Source: Drosophila miranda
Lineage: Eukaryota; Arthropoda; Insecta; Diptera; Drosophilidae
Direction: 5' to 3'
Length of the DNA: 64,000 bases
Assembly (NCBI RefSeq): GCF_003369915.1
Contig: NC_046674.1
Coordinates: 16,988,001 to 17,052,000 of the forward strand
The notes below the pieces were generated by a model that did no database searches, was not told the DNA's origin, and saw only the letters and a list, made by a program, of their open reading frames with translations. Positions 20,478 through 33,340 of this stretch are shown one piece after another. Position 1 is the stretch's first letter. Every line of letters starts with the position of its first letter. A program made the translations under genes and the position numbers.

Positions 20478-23400
20478 GTAAGTTTTTTGTTTTTGTTTCA
20501 GTTTCTGTTTCTGTTTTTTCCGTTTCCATATGAATATGTAAGGCCACGCCCCCCGCCCACATGGCGCCCATCGGAAAGAATTGGGCAAGAAAGAAAAATT
20601 GATTTTTGGTTAGTCAGGTGGAATATCGGTTTTGGTTTCGAATATTTCTCGGCTTGGGCCACACGAAATCTCATCTCATTTGCATAATTTGCATCTTAAA
20701 AATTATTTCTGTTTCGGTTGCTGGTTTGTTGTTGCTTTTGACTGGTTTTTATTGATTTGATTTTGAGATTTTGTGATTCCCGTCTCCGTCTCCGAGCAGA
20801 CCCATGTCCATGCCCCTGAATCTGAGCCCATCCTCATCTTGAGTGTCGCCGCATAATAAATAACCAAGCAACATTTTATCACCTACAAAATACCTCAAAC
20901 CTTAGGCCTAAAGCCTGAAGCCTCCTCCAAGCCAGACAAATACAAATGAGAGCGAGAGCTAGAGCAAGACCTAGCCCTATCCATTCCATTCCATTCCATT
21001 CACTGGAATGAATAATATCTTCTATCTGCTCATTATTCGAATTCTCACAGAACTGGCGCACATCTCGTCTGCTGCTAAAAAGATTTATGAATGGATATAA
21101 TGTGTTTAACATAATTATGCATATCGCAGAGACTGCCAGAAGATAATATCTTACTATTCCTTTGCTCAGTTATTGAAAGAGAAGTTTGGAAAGCTCCAGA
21201 GAGCTATCAAAGAATGAATATTCTTTGAATAATCCATGTTTAGATATCCTCCTATCATTGCGTACTCCTTTCTGTGATCTGTTTTCCAACTCAGACCGCA
21301 ATCAGGTGTCACCACAGATTTGTCCCAATGGCCAACGAGGTGTAGCGCCCAAGTGCCAGCGCCATTCCATCAGCAGATTCCTTCATTTTTTCAGATGTGG
21401 TTGCGCCTGCGCTTCTCCCATTTCATTTCAGCTCCATAACTTTCCACCTAAGTGCCGCCGACTATCTGTCTGAGCCGATGATGACGGTGGAGACTCTGTC
21501 GCTGCCTCTCCTCTGTCACCCTGCGTCTGGCGATCACAGTTCTTGGGTTTTTATTTTGGTGAACATGACTTTGACTTGTGGTAATTTGATGTTAATGACA
21601 ATCATCAGCCGAGGGACACAGACAGCACCAACAGCCAAAGTCGCAGCCGCAGCGGCAGCCGCAGCCACAGTCATAGCCAGAGCAGTGGTAAGACATCGAC
21701 ACCGCCAACAAGTAAACAAGTAGAAGAACCCCTCCCCCAACTCCTTGGACTCCAGAGCACGCTTAACACGATTCTGGAAGATCACCGAATCGTCTGCCTG
21801 CCTGCCTGCCTGGCTGACAGCCAGAGAGACATTTTTATGTGCGTTCCGTTCCCAAAAGTCGTGGCCCATAATCGGCTTAGACATAGGTCGTCTCTCTCTC
21901 TCTCCTCCCTCTCTCACTCCTGTTGCGGTCTGGCGTTGACACTTTTGGCTATTGAGTCCATTTAGGCGTTCGTGTTATTAGTTCGTGGCCAGGGTCTTCT
22001 GTTTTTCCACTATCCACAATCCACAATCCACTCTCCCCTATCCCCCATTTCCTATAAACTAGCTTGTTTTATAGCTTTTGGTTGCTGCCCAGTGCGATAT
22101 CAAAAAATGAGTTCAGCGTTTTGTTGTGACACTTTAATGGGTTTCAGGGAGAGGGAGAGCAACAGAGAACGAGAAACTATCTTCTGACCCTTTTTCAGAT
22201 GGTTATCAATGTTACAAAATAGTTTTCGATTGTCTAGCTGAAATTCGTAGAGGTCTTAGAGTTGTAAATCGATTAATGCCACAGTTTCGTTAACAAAATA
22301 TTCAAATTCGCGAATGATTTAGATTTGTATGTACTTTGGCCTCTATTTTTGTCCATAGCAACCTACCTATGTTATGTGTCTGTTCGCTTATGGGAACTGT
22401 TCATCCAACGTTCGCGCTTGACTGGCAATTCACCATTCACTTAAAATAGAACAGGAGACTTTCTGGCTGGTAAAGAATTATTGAATTAACCCGAAAATCG
22501 GGATTAATACTAAGCGTTTTTGAATTATCGGTATCTCTTTGGTATTTCATTATAAAACAAATCACGAATCGCTCGGGGCGAATGGTCCATTCTCCTTGCC
22601 ATTCGAAACGAACGTGTCTATTCGCTTAGCGGAAATTTCGAACAGCGAATCAGTTCGTAAATGTGACCTAGTGGACACAAGTGCCCCGCGCTCTTATGAT
22701 TCATTCCATAAGTAAAAAACTATCTTTTATAAGTTGTTTAATTCCCATAAATTCCGTTTATAGATCTTTCACTTAACCCGCTCTCTCCCCCTCCCCATAC
22801 ACACACACAAACACTCCACCACTTGCTGTGATTCCTGCACTCTCTCCCTCTGTACATTCCGCATATTGTCTGAGGGGGGATTCGTGGTCGTCTTGAAAAT
22901 CGTCTGCAAATTGCTCATAAATTACATGAAAAACCGTCGCAATGCCAAAAGCCTGCACCTACACCATCATTATCAGCTTGTAAATAAAAAGACTTTATCA
23001 ATCGTTAAGCCCCAAGCGGAATATAACCGCCGCATGTCCAGGGCCAGGTTCCAGGGTCCAGGGTCCAGGGTCGTGGCAGACACAAGGGGCCGGACCGAGG
23101 AGCCGAGCAAAGATTTTGGCCCCGAAAGCCAACTCTCTCACCTAATAACATAAAAGTTATCTGCAAGGAAGAGAGCTCAAGGAGGTGGCAGAAGGCAGGA
23201 CGAAGTGGGAGCTGGAGCTGAAGCCGGAGCTGGAGCTGGAGCTGAGGTTGAAGCTGGAAGATGAAGGTGGATCCCCCGAACCGAAGTACAAATATTTTTA
23301 TTTATGATTTTACAGATCAGCATATTGCTCAATAATTTTACCGCAACACACAGCAACAAAATAACTTTAAAATTATGATTATCCCCCCCCACCCACCAAC

Positions 23401-24999
23401 CCACCGAAAACCCTTCTTCTTCTTCTGGTTCAGTATCCAGGCAGATGGATCGAATCCTCTCGCTTAAGTGCACCAATTTTGAAATTATTATTGCCGGCTG
23501 CGTATGCAGATAATCGTGACCTGATAGAAGGGGGGGGGAGCCCCGTTCCGTCGCAATAATTCAACCCAAAACCGAAATTCCATTGCAAAAAGTTCTCAAA
23601 GCGCTCTGTGATATTCTTGTGTAGATGGTAGATGGCAGATGGTGCTTGTAGATTGCAGGATAACCGATGGAACATTTATTTAATTACTCTATTTGTGATA
23701 GTTTTGGGTCAAGATATCTGGGATAACTTGGTTGGGGCCCTAGGATCCATCTCTGGGTCGCCGGGTATTTGGGGCAGCGTTAATATTTTCCCATAAATTA
23801 TTTGGGGGCTAAGAGAAAATTACTTTAAAATTTATGGGGCCCCGTGTGCCAGTGCTCGTACGGGGCAGCATCTTACACGCTGATTTGGCCCTTTTTTCGT
23901 TTTTGTTTTTGTTTTTTGGTTTCTTTTGCAATTTATGTGCCAGGCATGAGAACAGGTAAAGCGGCGACCTGGCGGTGGTGCTGTTGGTGCTTTATGCCTT
24001 TTATACGTGGACTGCAATGATATCCACAGAATAACGTGTTTACCCCCCGTCCGTCCTGCAAGTGGGCGGACCTTGGAAAGTTCGCACGATTGATGATCGA
24101 CTGACTCTCCTACTCCGTCTCCGACTCCAACTCCAACTCGAACTCCGAGTGCGAGTCGAATTCAGACTTGAACTTGGGTGAGCGACTGTCGGTCGTCGTC
24201 TGGCAGTTCCGATGACGCCGTCCTGTCACCGCACTGACATCGCCGTTTATGTAATTACACGCTCGCCGATCTACCGATCCGCTGATCCGCCCGATCCGCC
24301 GCACCGCGCCTATCACAAAGCGATCGCGATCGCACACACAGCTGCGAGTATATGTACATGTACGTCTCCTGCTACGGCTCCCCAGCTTGTAATTATTTTC
24401 TACTTAATCTTCATCACATGTGAAACATGTCGAAAAGTTAAGCGTACGGTATGGGTGCGTGGCATCCACCACACACACCACACACACCCCACACACCCCA
24501 CACACTCCACAGTCCACTCCCTCTCGCAGCGGGCGTTGCATTTCTTTGGATTTCACTTGCATTCGATTGGGATTGGTGGGCCTTGCATTTCTAATTGATA
24601 ATAGCTTTCGGTAATTGCCTGTGAGCTGTGAAGAAAGATCTTGAAGAAGATGTTGTAGGGCAATCCAAAGAAATTTGAGATGGGCCAAGATCTGCGATAG
24701 AACCAATATGTTGCAATCGGATCATTATTTTAGCCAAGGGAATTCTTTCTCTAATTCTCTCTCTGAATAGGAGCCTAAGATCCCAAAGAGATCTTCCAAC
24801 AAAAGTAAACGTTTTCTTTTTTGTTCGTTTAACAAAGAAATTTCAAGTTAATAAACATTCAGTGACTCCAACAAAGACCCCATTACACATTGAAGAAATC
24901 ACGTAATCGTCTGTAAATCACATGGAACAATCCCCACATCTGGTTATCAACCGTTGCTGTTCCCCCCGCTGGGCTGCTGCCGGCACGTTCGTTTTGGCC

Positions 25000-25042
25000 C
25001 TGACTCTGACTCTGGCTCTGACTCTGACTCTGGCTCTGACTC
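25000..25042. repeat. CTGACT/CTGGCT hexamer repeat
   Basis: Seven near-perfect 6-base units mixing ACTCTG and GCTCTG. The same repeat type recurs at 54611-54650 and 35088-35151. Confidence 0.8.
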
Positions 25043-28000
25043 GAGTGAAAATGAAATGGTCAATGTGCGTGCAAAAGATCTTTCCGCAAGAGTTCCCCCA
25101 CTCACACTCGCAGTCTCTTCTCTTCTCCCGCATTCTCACACTCTGTTTTTGTGTGTTCTCTTTTGTGGCCGTCGTCGTCGTCGTCGTCGTACGTGTAGGT
25201 GCATTGCATATCAGGTGTTTTGGGGTCTGGCATGCAGATGAATCCTAAAGGAGATCTCGTTCGCGTTTTGGGGGAAGTCAACCTCTGACCGAATTTCAAG
25301 CGATAATTATCGGCTGGCGTGCAAATATGCGGAAAGAATTCCTCCCCTCTATTCCTGGGATTATTTTTGGGGCTGCGTTTTAAATGGAACTAATTAAATT
25401 TCGGTTCAGAAAGCGTTGAATTTCGTTGTGTTCGGGGAACACACACACACACAGATACATAATTGGGGGGCTTGTAAATCAGTTCGGCCGCTCGGCAACG
25501 CCCCCACAACACAACACACACACACACATACACACACACTCGAAGCCTCATTCGATGCTGCTCTAATATGCAGCCAAATTGGGGCACAAGCACTCGGCAC
25601 TCGACACTCGACATTCGGCACTTGCCACTCGGCACTCCCCCCAGCACTCGCCTCACACACTTCGCACTGATTTAGTGTCATATAAAGTTGTAAGTGAAGA
25701 TTATGTTACCAGAATTAATTGCAGCCAAGGTGGAGGTAACAAGGCACAGGAGAGAAAAGAGAGAGACTGTGCGTCCCTTTTCCAGTCTGGTTTTGTTCGG
25801 CCCTTCCTTCCGTTTGTCCCCTCGTTGACAGCACGTGCTAAAGTCTCCTCCGTCACCTTCTCAGAATATGCGGGGAGTGGAAAAGTGGAAGAGCAGAAGA
25901 GGGAAAGAGAGGAACAGAGGAAGAGAGGAAGAGGAGTTCCCCTTGGCTTGGTCTGGGATTTTGCTGGTAATTTTTATAATTTAATTGAAAAAATGACAGG
26001 TTTGCCCCGCAGTGGAGTGGTGGAGTGGTGGATTGGATCGTTGAAGCCTTAAAAATGCTGGAAATTGATGTGATATTGATTTTGTGCCCGCCGCCCATGC
26101 ACCACACCAAGCACACCAAGCACACCAAGCACTTTACGTGTATAAGGATGTAACTTCCTATGCGTGTGTGTACTTCATTTAAGTGTCGTTTGGCCGGGGC
26201 CTAACCTCTGGGGGGATGGGCCGTAAATTGACTTTTTACTGCGACAGGAAGAGCAGGAGCAAACGGGGGACGGGGGGGGGAGCAGGCACAGGTGTGCGAC
26301 GGGCTGGGATTTAATGTCATGGCCAAAGGAGTTCCGGGCTTACACTCTGTAAATTGCGAAATTTATCTTGTGTTCTGTTTCGAGGTTTGCTTACAGTTAT
26401 GATTAGTCCATTCTACCGTTATCTATAATATCTATCACTGAAACATGTGGGGCCTTTGTTGGACATGCTCTAGAGTTCGATGTCATTGCTTGCTCTCCCG
26501 TTTTGGATTCTTCTTCTGTTTGGGGGGGATTCCGTTTGATGAACATTAGATAAATATTCCATATTTCTATGTATGCTGGCTGCCAAAGCAAACAGACTTT
26601 GGGTACATTTACATACATACATATATGTATGTACAGTGAATGATCGTACATCCGCACTAGGTAGGGGCTTAACAAAGGGTCTGCATAGAGGGGCTTTCAC
26701 TGTACTAACATATGTACATACATACATATGTATGCATGTATTTGTGTGCATGCCTGCTCTTGCATATGTATGTATGTATGTATTTGCGAACAGTAACTAA
26801 ACCCAATCAAACAAATATTTGAGTTGCGTTTCACTGTGCAACTCTGTGCCCCCCTCCCCTCCCCTCTACCACTCAAACTCCCACTTTAACCCCCCTCTCC
26901 ACCCGCTCCACCCTCTCGTTCTCTTGTTCTTTTGCATTTCCTGCATGAGTTGATTTTATGAATATTTGCAGGAGCCACAACAACTAGAACCGCAGCAATT
27001 GCAGATTCAGAAGCAAGGTATATTTATTCCTACAGCTGCTGCTGCTCCTGCCGCTCCTGCTCCTGCTCCTCCACCTGCTGCGAGAAAGAGACTGTACTAG
27101 CCGCAACTTCAACATTGAATTAAATAATGCGGGGCGTTATTTAACCCACTGTGGATGAGTGAGAGTGTGTATGTGTGGTGAAAATGTTGCCATTTAAAGG
27201 GTCGCGTCGAGTGGCAAAAAGTGAAAAATAAACGGTACTTGGCTGACGGCTGCTTTCGCTCGACCTCTGCTACGCTACGCTCTCTCTCTCTCTCTCCCTG
27301 TCTCTCCCGTTCTCCCTGTTGCCATTTATCGTTCGTTTTGCTTCGCACGAATGTAGGCAGCTTTAATTCCAGTCGCTACCGATTCCCGTCTCCAACTCAC
27401 CCGCAACGAAGTCAATTTGGTTTAAATGTAGCATAACTCTCGGCTCTCGCAATGTACTCGTACACCTTGAGTGCCCCTCCTCTCCCTCTCCCACTCCCTC
27501 ACCCTCTCTCGCTTTCCATCATAATTATGTATGAACGCAATTACAACCGCCTGTGGGTTGGGCGGTGTGCGGTGTGCGGGGTGCGGTGTGCCTGCCCTTT
27601 CACTGCATGCAGCAGTGCAGCACAAACATTGCTCGGAACAGGAATAGCGAATGTTGCGGATTTCGGTTTCCAGCTACAACGTGATGTAACAAAACAAAAC
27701 AAAAACAATTACCATATGGCAGCAACAGCAGCTGGTGTCTTCCCGATTCCAGGGCTCCTCCCCTCTGCACCCCACCACCCCACCACCTGCCGCCTTCCAC
27801 TGTTATGTAATCCTTTTCGAGCCGTCAGCAAAGTTGTTGGCGAAATTGTTTAGATTTTTTTCATACATGCATTTCGTATGCACCTTCCCCCGCCACATTC
27901 TCTATTCTATTTGGCTCTTACTTCCTCTTGCACTATCTTCGTTTTATTTGAATACCCTCTCCGAGGAGGGTACTTCCATTTTGAGCAGCTCAGAGAAAGT

Positions 28001-29548
28001 TGAACGATGCACTTCTATGCACGAGTATGTGGATATATTCTGGATCAAGATCTGAATCGGTAATCGAATCGAATCGTAGGCCGCTCTTTTTGCTGCACGA
28101 ATTATCCATAGAATTTGGAACATCTACCATTAAAGGGTAACAAAGTCTTGGACATGCGAAAGTACGTTTTGTTTCTTGTATTTTTGATAAGATTTTTGTT
28201 TTGTTTTGTTGCATTTCTGAGTGGTTCAGTGGAAGAGAAAGAAAGAAAGAATGAAAAGCGAATTTTGTAGAATATTTGATGCGAGGTAAATGTGCAGTTT
28301 GCACTGAAAGAAATACATACATGACAGTTGTTTTCAATGTATGTATGTATGTATATATCTATTTTTGCTGATAAATATTCGCCTTAACTGTGAACTCTGA
28401 GAGGGAGAGGGGGAGACGGAAAGGAAGAGCGATAGAGAACCATTGGAGTGGCTTCTAATCCCCTCCATTGAAAGAGCACTGGTAGAGCCCTGGAGCCGCA
28501 CACACAGAGTAACCCTAACGAAAAGGAGTGAGAGAGATGGCCATATGACAGGGGAACTCAAAACAAAGGCAAAGGCGGAATCCAAAGAAGAGAAAATGCG
28601 AAACGCGTGCCTTGCTGGAGTTCCCTCGGTCTCTCTCTCTCTCTCTTTCTCTCTAGCGCTGAGGGGGAGGTAGCAATAACAGAAACAACAACGGAAAGGA
28701 GCAGAAGATGACGAGAAACTTGAGCGTCAAGCAGGCAGAAGCTTTAAGCCGCTAAATTGTATCGGATTACAGCAAATTCCAAGCCACGAAGCTGGAAATT
28801 CCTTACCCACAGGCGGCGGGCAATCCTCCCCAGCATGGATGTTACTACCTCGCTCCCTCCCCCACTCCCGCACTGCAGTTGGTATGTTAATGAAGGTGCT
28901 TCACTCGACGGAGGGTCGGCGGCTGGCTGGTGTGGGTGTCGTCCTCGACAACTAAAAAAAAATGGCTGCAGGGCAACTGCATAGAAACGGATCAGAGACG
29001 CGAGAGAGAAAGAGAAAGAGAGAGCGAGAGAGAGAGTGGAGGAAGGCAGGCAGGATGACACACAAGTGCGGCCCGCTGAACCCGTGAACCCGCTACGGGG
29101 CTGATGGGAAAGTGGATAGGGAATAGGAATTATGAAAACCAGAACAACAGAGAAATCTTAACACAGTTTCCCCGCAACACGAACATTTAAACAAAGACAA
29201 TCGATGGCCAGTAATCTCTCGAGAGAGCCGAAAAAAAACACAAAACGTTGCAACGCGAAAGGGAGCCCACAGAAATTGCAGACAATTTGCCTAATTCGCG
29301 TTCATCGCTCTCTCACCCTCCCTCCCTCCCTGGCCCACCTTCTGCTTCTAAGAACAGGATGAGCATTCCGCATTCCGCATTCCGCACTCCGCACTCCGCA
29401 TTCCCTTTCCCGTTTCAGGGGCAAAACAGCAACAAAAATTGCTGCGGTTTTGGCGGGGGCTTTGGCTTAGGTAACTGCAATTATTGTTTGCGGCTTTTCA
29501 ATTGCCTCGCGAGCACCACTACCCCGTGCCACTCCCCGTTGGAGTCCC

Positions 29549-29652
29549 ATCATCCATCCATCCATCCAACCCGAACCCAAACCCAAACCCAAACCCAATC
29601 CCAGTTTCGGGTCGAGTCTGGGGCTGGGGGCTGGGGCTGGGGCTGGGGCTGC
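29549..29652. repeat. CATC, AACCCA and GGGGCT repeats in series
   Basis: A CATC run (29549-29568), an AACCCA hexamer array (29569-29601) and a GGGGCT hexamer array (29618-29652) lie almost end to end. Confidence 0.8.
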
Positions 29653-31776
29653 CTTGCAGTCAGTCATCATAAGGTGAGAATATAATAGCGCAATCGTGAG
29701 ATGCGTGACTGCAATTGCCCCTACGCCCGAGTCCGACTATGCACAGTGGGATGAATGCAAGCATTATCCAGTGATAATTTGTAGAAAATTATCCAGAATG
29801 ATTAAAATGGGGAGATTTTGTCAAAAGGCTGATTTGTGGAAAAATAAAAAGAAATGCCCTTGCAGATCGCCTCTTTGGCAGCTTAATCTATTGACACCCA
29901 CAGTGCCTGTGTGAGTGACTGGGAATTCAGATCTGAGTCTTCGGGGCTCCAGCTGATAAGCAGCCCCCGAACAAACAAATAATAATGCACGATTTGTGGG
30001 CTGGGTCAGGGGCAGGGGCTGCGGCTGCGGCAGAGGCAGAGGCAGGGGCAGGGGCAGGGGCAGCGGACTGAGCGGAAACCGTGTGCGCTCTTTGATTGAG
30101 CAGCGCGCGCTCGCCGTTAACTAATTGAGCTTTATTGTGGGAGGGCGGGACTGGAAGTGGAATTGGAAGTGGAACTGGAACTGGAGCTGTAACTGGAACG
30201 CTGGGCCTTTATTCTCTGCCTTTTGCTGTTGTTGCTGTTGCGGTGCTCTTTTGCCGCAGACAACTTTCCTGGACACCCGCTCACTATCCCACGCTCGCTC
30301 TCAACTCTCTCTGAAATGGAATGGCAAGGGGAGGGGTAGGAAAAGGGGAAGGGTCTCGTAGGACTGGGACCCTGTGTCTGCCATTTAATTAAAAATGAAA
30401 AGTTCTTGTTAAGAAAAGGTTCCGCAAAACATTTTGCGGAAAATTAAAAGTTTTCCCTTTTATTTGTTCCTGCCGTTTTTTTTTTTTTTTTTTTTGGTAA
30501 ACGTCACATGTGAAGGAGCAGCACATTTGTGGTACAACACATATGTACATTCGGAATTTTCACCAGTTTTCAGCTGGGCAATTGTCTGAGAGGTTTTGTT
30601 TGTTTGTCAACTTTCGGAGGACGAGTGGGGGGCGGGGATAGGCCTTTAAGATTTATTTTTTTGATGAGATGAGTGTTCTTTTATTTTTGTAAAACAGAAT
30701 TAACAGAATTTCAGTCTTATTAAGGGGAACCTTTCTTGAGAGTATCAGCGATATATGGTACTTACTTTCATTTATCTCCTCTGACCATTATCTATAGTTC
30801 CCCAGAGCTGCCCTCCTGCGAGTTCCTTTGAATTATTTGTACTATAATAATGTTGTACATACTCCCATTTTTAGGGCAGACAATTTGCATAGTCAATCAT
30901 TTTTCCATCATAATAATCCCAGTGGGGGCTACCATAGTTTACTGCACAAAACTTTCCCCCTTTCAGGGTTCAGAGTTCAAGCCATGTCCTCATTGCGCAA
31001 CAGCCAAAGTCATAAAATCAAAATAAAAACTTTTTGTTCAATCCGTAGCACAAAGAGAGAGAGAGAGGAGAGGAGAGAGCGAAAAATCTGAAATATTAAA
31101 GCCAGGTCTATTAAACTTTTTTTTCGCCCTGGCAGACTGTGGGCCAACTTTTGCCATGTATAAAACATATGATTTTTGCTTGATGGCCCCGCGGGCCAAT
31201 TTATGTGTAGAACAAATGGCTCTGGCACACAAAAGCAGGAAAGCAGGAAGGAGTCGGGACTAGGGACTCGGGACTCGGGACTCGGGACTCCTTTGCCTGC
31301 ACTGGCTGCTCTTGCTGCTGCGTTACTCTAATAAAATAAACCTGAAGCCCCGCCAGTTGCCTGTGGGCTGTAAATTTGAGCGCCTCTGCGCCTCTCGTGC
31401 AGACATAAATTGTGTGTTAAATACATTTTATGCGTTTGCCAAGGACAGACGTGGTCTCCAGCCACACGGCCTCGAAAAGGAGGAGTGTCTTGGTTCCTGC
31501 CTTGGAAGAAAGTCAGTCATGCTGCAAACCTAATCAAGGCCGCTTCTTGCTCTGACTGCTACGCCGACTCTGACTCCGACTCCTGCCTCCATTCTTCCTC
31601 CCTGTTGACATGGCTCCGGGCTACGTTTTCTCCCGTTTTTGATGTATGGCCACAGCCGAAGTCAGTGGCAGATTCAGAGTCCGTACAACGTGTCGTATGC
31701 GTATTATTAACGCACGTAAGTCGCTTGCCTTTCCCCGTTCGTTCTCCGGCTCTTGCTCCTGTTCCTGCTTCTGTCT

Positions 31777-31825
31777 GCCTGCCTGCCTGCTTGCCTGCCT
31801 GCCTGCCTGCTTGCTTGCCTGCCTC
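31777..31825. repeat. CTGC/CTTG tetranucleotide repeat
   Basis: About 12 units of TGCC or TGCT on the plus strand. Confidence 0.85.
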
Positions 31826-32106
31826 TTTGGTAATCCTTTTGCTGTTGCTAGCTTGCCTCCTTTGTTGTTGCCACGGCACCAGCTGAGCACATACACATGT
31901 TTGTGTCACATTTGGACCTACATACTCGCACACTCCTCGCACGCACTCCTCGTATTCCTCGGGAAATTCCCTCTAAATGGGACCCTTCTCGCCCACAAAT
32001 GGTTGAGGGAGGGGAGGCGGCTGACGGTTTTGTGTTTGTGTTTGTCTGCTTGTTTGAGTCGCCTCCGTTTGGCATTTCCTTTGTATATTATAAAGAAATT
32101 TGTTGG

Positions 32107-32163
32107 GTCTTGCTGTTGCTGCTGCTGCTGCTGTTTCTGCTGCTGCTGCTGTTTCTGCTGCTG
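32107..32163. repeat. CTG trinucleotide repeat
   Basis: Three CTG blocks separated by TTT. Confidence 0.85.
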
Positions 32164-33215
32164 CGGCAGAGTGCTCCAGTATTGTGGGCGTGGTCGTGGT
32201 ACCTTGTCGACTTTCAGCTACTCTACTAGAAAGCCTTTTCCTTGGCGTTTGCATACTTTTAGCGCATTCCATAGGTTCTGTTCTTGGCCGGAAATGCTTT
32301 AAGTTGTTGCTCCTTGCTTTTTGGGACTTGGAACTTGTTTGCTCTCAGTCCTGGCTGCTGGGTGCTGGCTGCTTCGTGATTCGTATTCTGCTCCTGCCAC
32401 GCCTTCGTCGCTTCTTTATTCCCGTTTAAATTCCATTTTAATTTGTTGTGTTTCGTTTCATTTTTCATGTTTTTCCACAACGTATTTAAAACATTTCGTT
32501 TTTTCTTGTGTTTTTTTTTTTTTTTTGCCGGTGAGCTCAAGAGCGCTTAATTACCAGCATTTCTATGGCATCCTCTGGAAGGCACGGCGAGGAGTCCTTT
32601 GGATGTGGGGTCTTTGGGGCTGGCGCCAGGAGCTGTTGAAATGATTTTCGTTAATTTGGTTCGCTTTCGCCAGAGCGGAACTGCTTGCAACAGTCACAGT
32701 CGACTCTTCCGGGGCGACTCGATTGTATTCCATTTTATTGCAATTCATTTGATTTCGTTTCATTTAATTTGATGAGGAAATGGAAACCAATTGTGGGCCT
32801 GTGGGGGCGGTGCGGGCTGCGCTAGATCCGTTTTGTGGCCTGCGCTTCAATTTGTAAATTGTTGATTTTCATTTTTTTTTTTTGCCACCAAGAACATTTC
32901 CGTTTTCCTCTCTCAAAGCGAACTTAATAACTGCAGAGGTCTTTAATGGTGGTAAAAGATGATTAAAGTGTTCCATTAGGGAATGTTTTTTGGGGGGGGA
33001 GTAACGTAAGAATTGAACAGCAAATGAATACGGATATGGATACGTGGTTGGGTACACAGAATTTGGCACATATCTGGCAGAAACAGCAATTGATCTTAAA
33101 CCTACTCGTATAATAGGCAAAACTCGATCTGATCCAAGCTCGATAAGGTCTATAATAGCGTATCTATTAAATAAATTCGATAATAACTGTATTGATTTCT
33201 TCTTGAAATACTCAC

Positions 33216-33340
33216 GCGTCGTGCAGCAGCGCCTCTCGGTCTGTTGGATGCGATTCTGCCTGGAATCCGCGTGGATCTTCGCCTATGGCTCCTTGATGGT
33301 GCAGTCCAGTAATCCCATTGTAAGAGTCCATTAATATCAA
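33216..33340 (-). CDS. Orphan coding-like first exon, minus strand
   Basis: Flanked by a 3' splice site (TTATTTGCAG) at 33341 and a strong donor (GTGAGTATTT) at 33215. From ATG 33331 it encodes 38 residues in phase 2. They begin MDSYNGITGLHHQGAIGED and end HPTDREALLHD. Codon use is fly-like (CTG, CAG, GAG, CAC) and the composition suits a soluble N-terminus. No following exon with a matching acceptor could be found on the minus strand before the dynein gene, so the gene it belongs to is unknown. The plus strand across the same bases also has splice-like borders, but its frame from a phase-1 donor meets a stop. Confidence 0.4.

Larger units (their letters stand above)
20478..33215. other. Long non-coding stretch, probably intron
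   Basis: I see no supported gene here. The region is AT-rich DNA with many tandem repeats of 4-8 bases, such as CCATT at 20981-21003, GAGCTG at about 23205-23255 and CACACC at 24466-24510. Others are CTGACT at 25000-25042, CATA/TATG at 26611-26782, GAGA at 28998-29038, AACCCA at 29569-29601 and GGCAGG at 30004-30062. The predicted open frames in it follow these repeats and lack splice or family support. Confidence 0.6.

Noticed and set aside
27990..28337. Minus-strand 115-codon open frame
   Set aside because: No splice, promoter or family support; composition like translated intron.
31559..32302. Overlapping open frames on both strands, up to 218 codons
   Set aside because: Driven by CTGC and CTG repeats, giving Gln/Arg/Ala or Cys/Leu runs.
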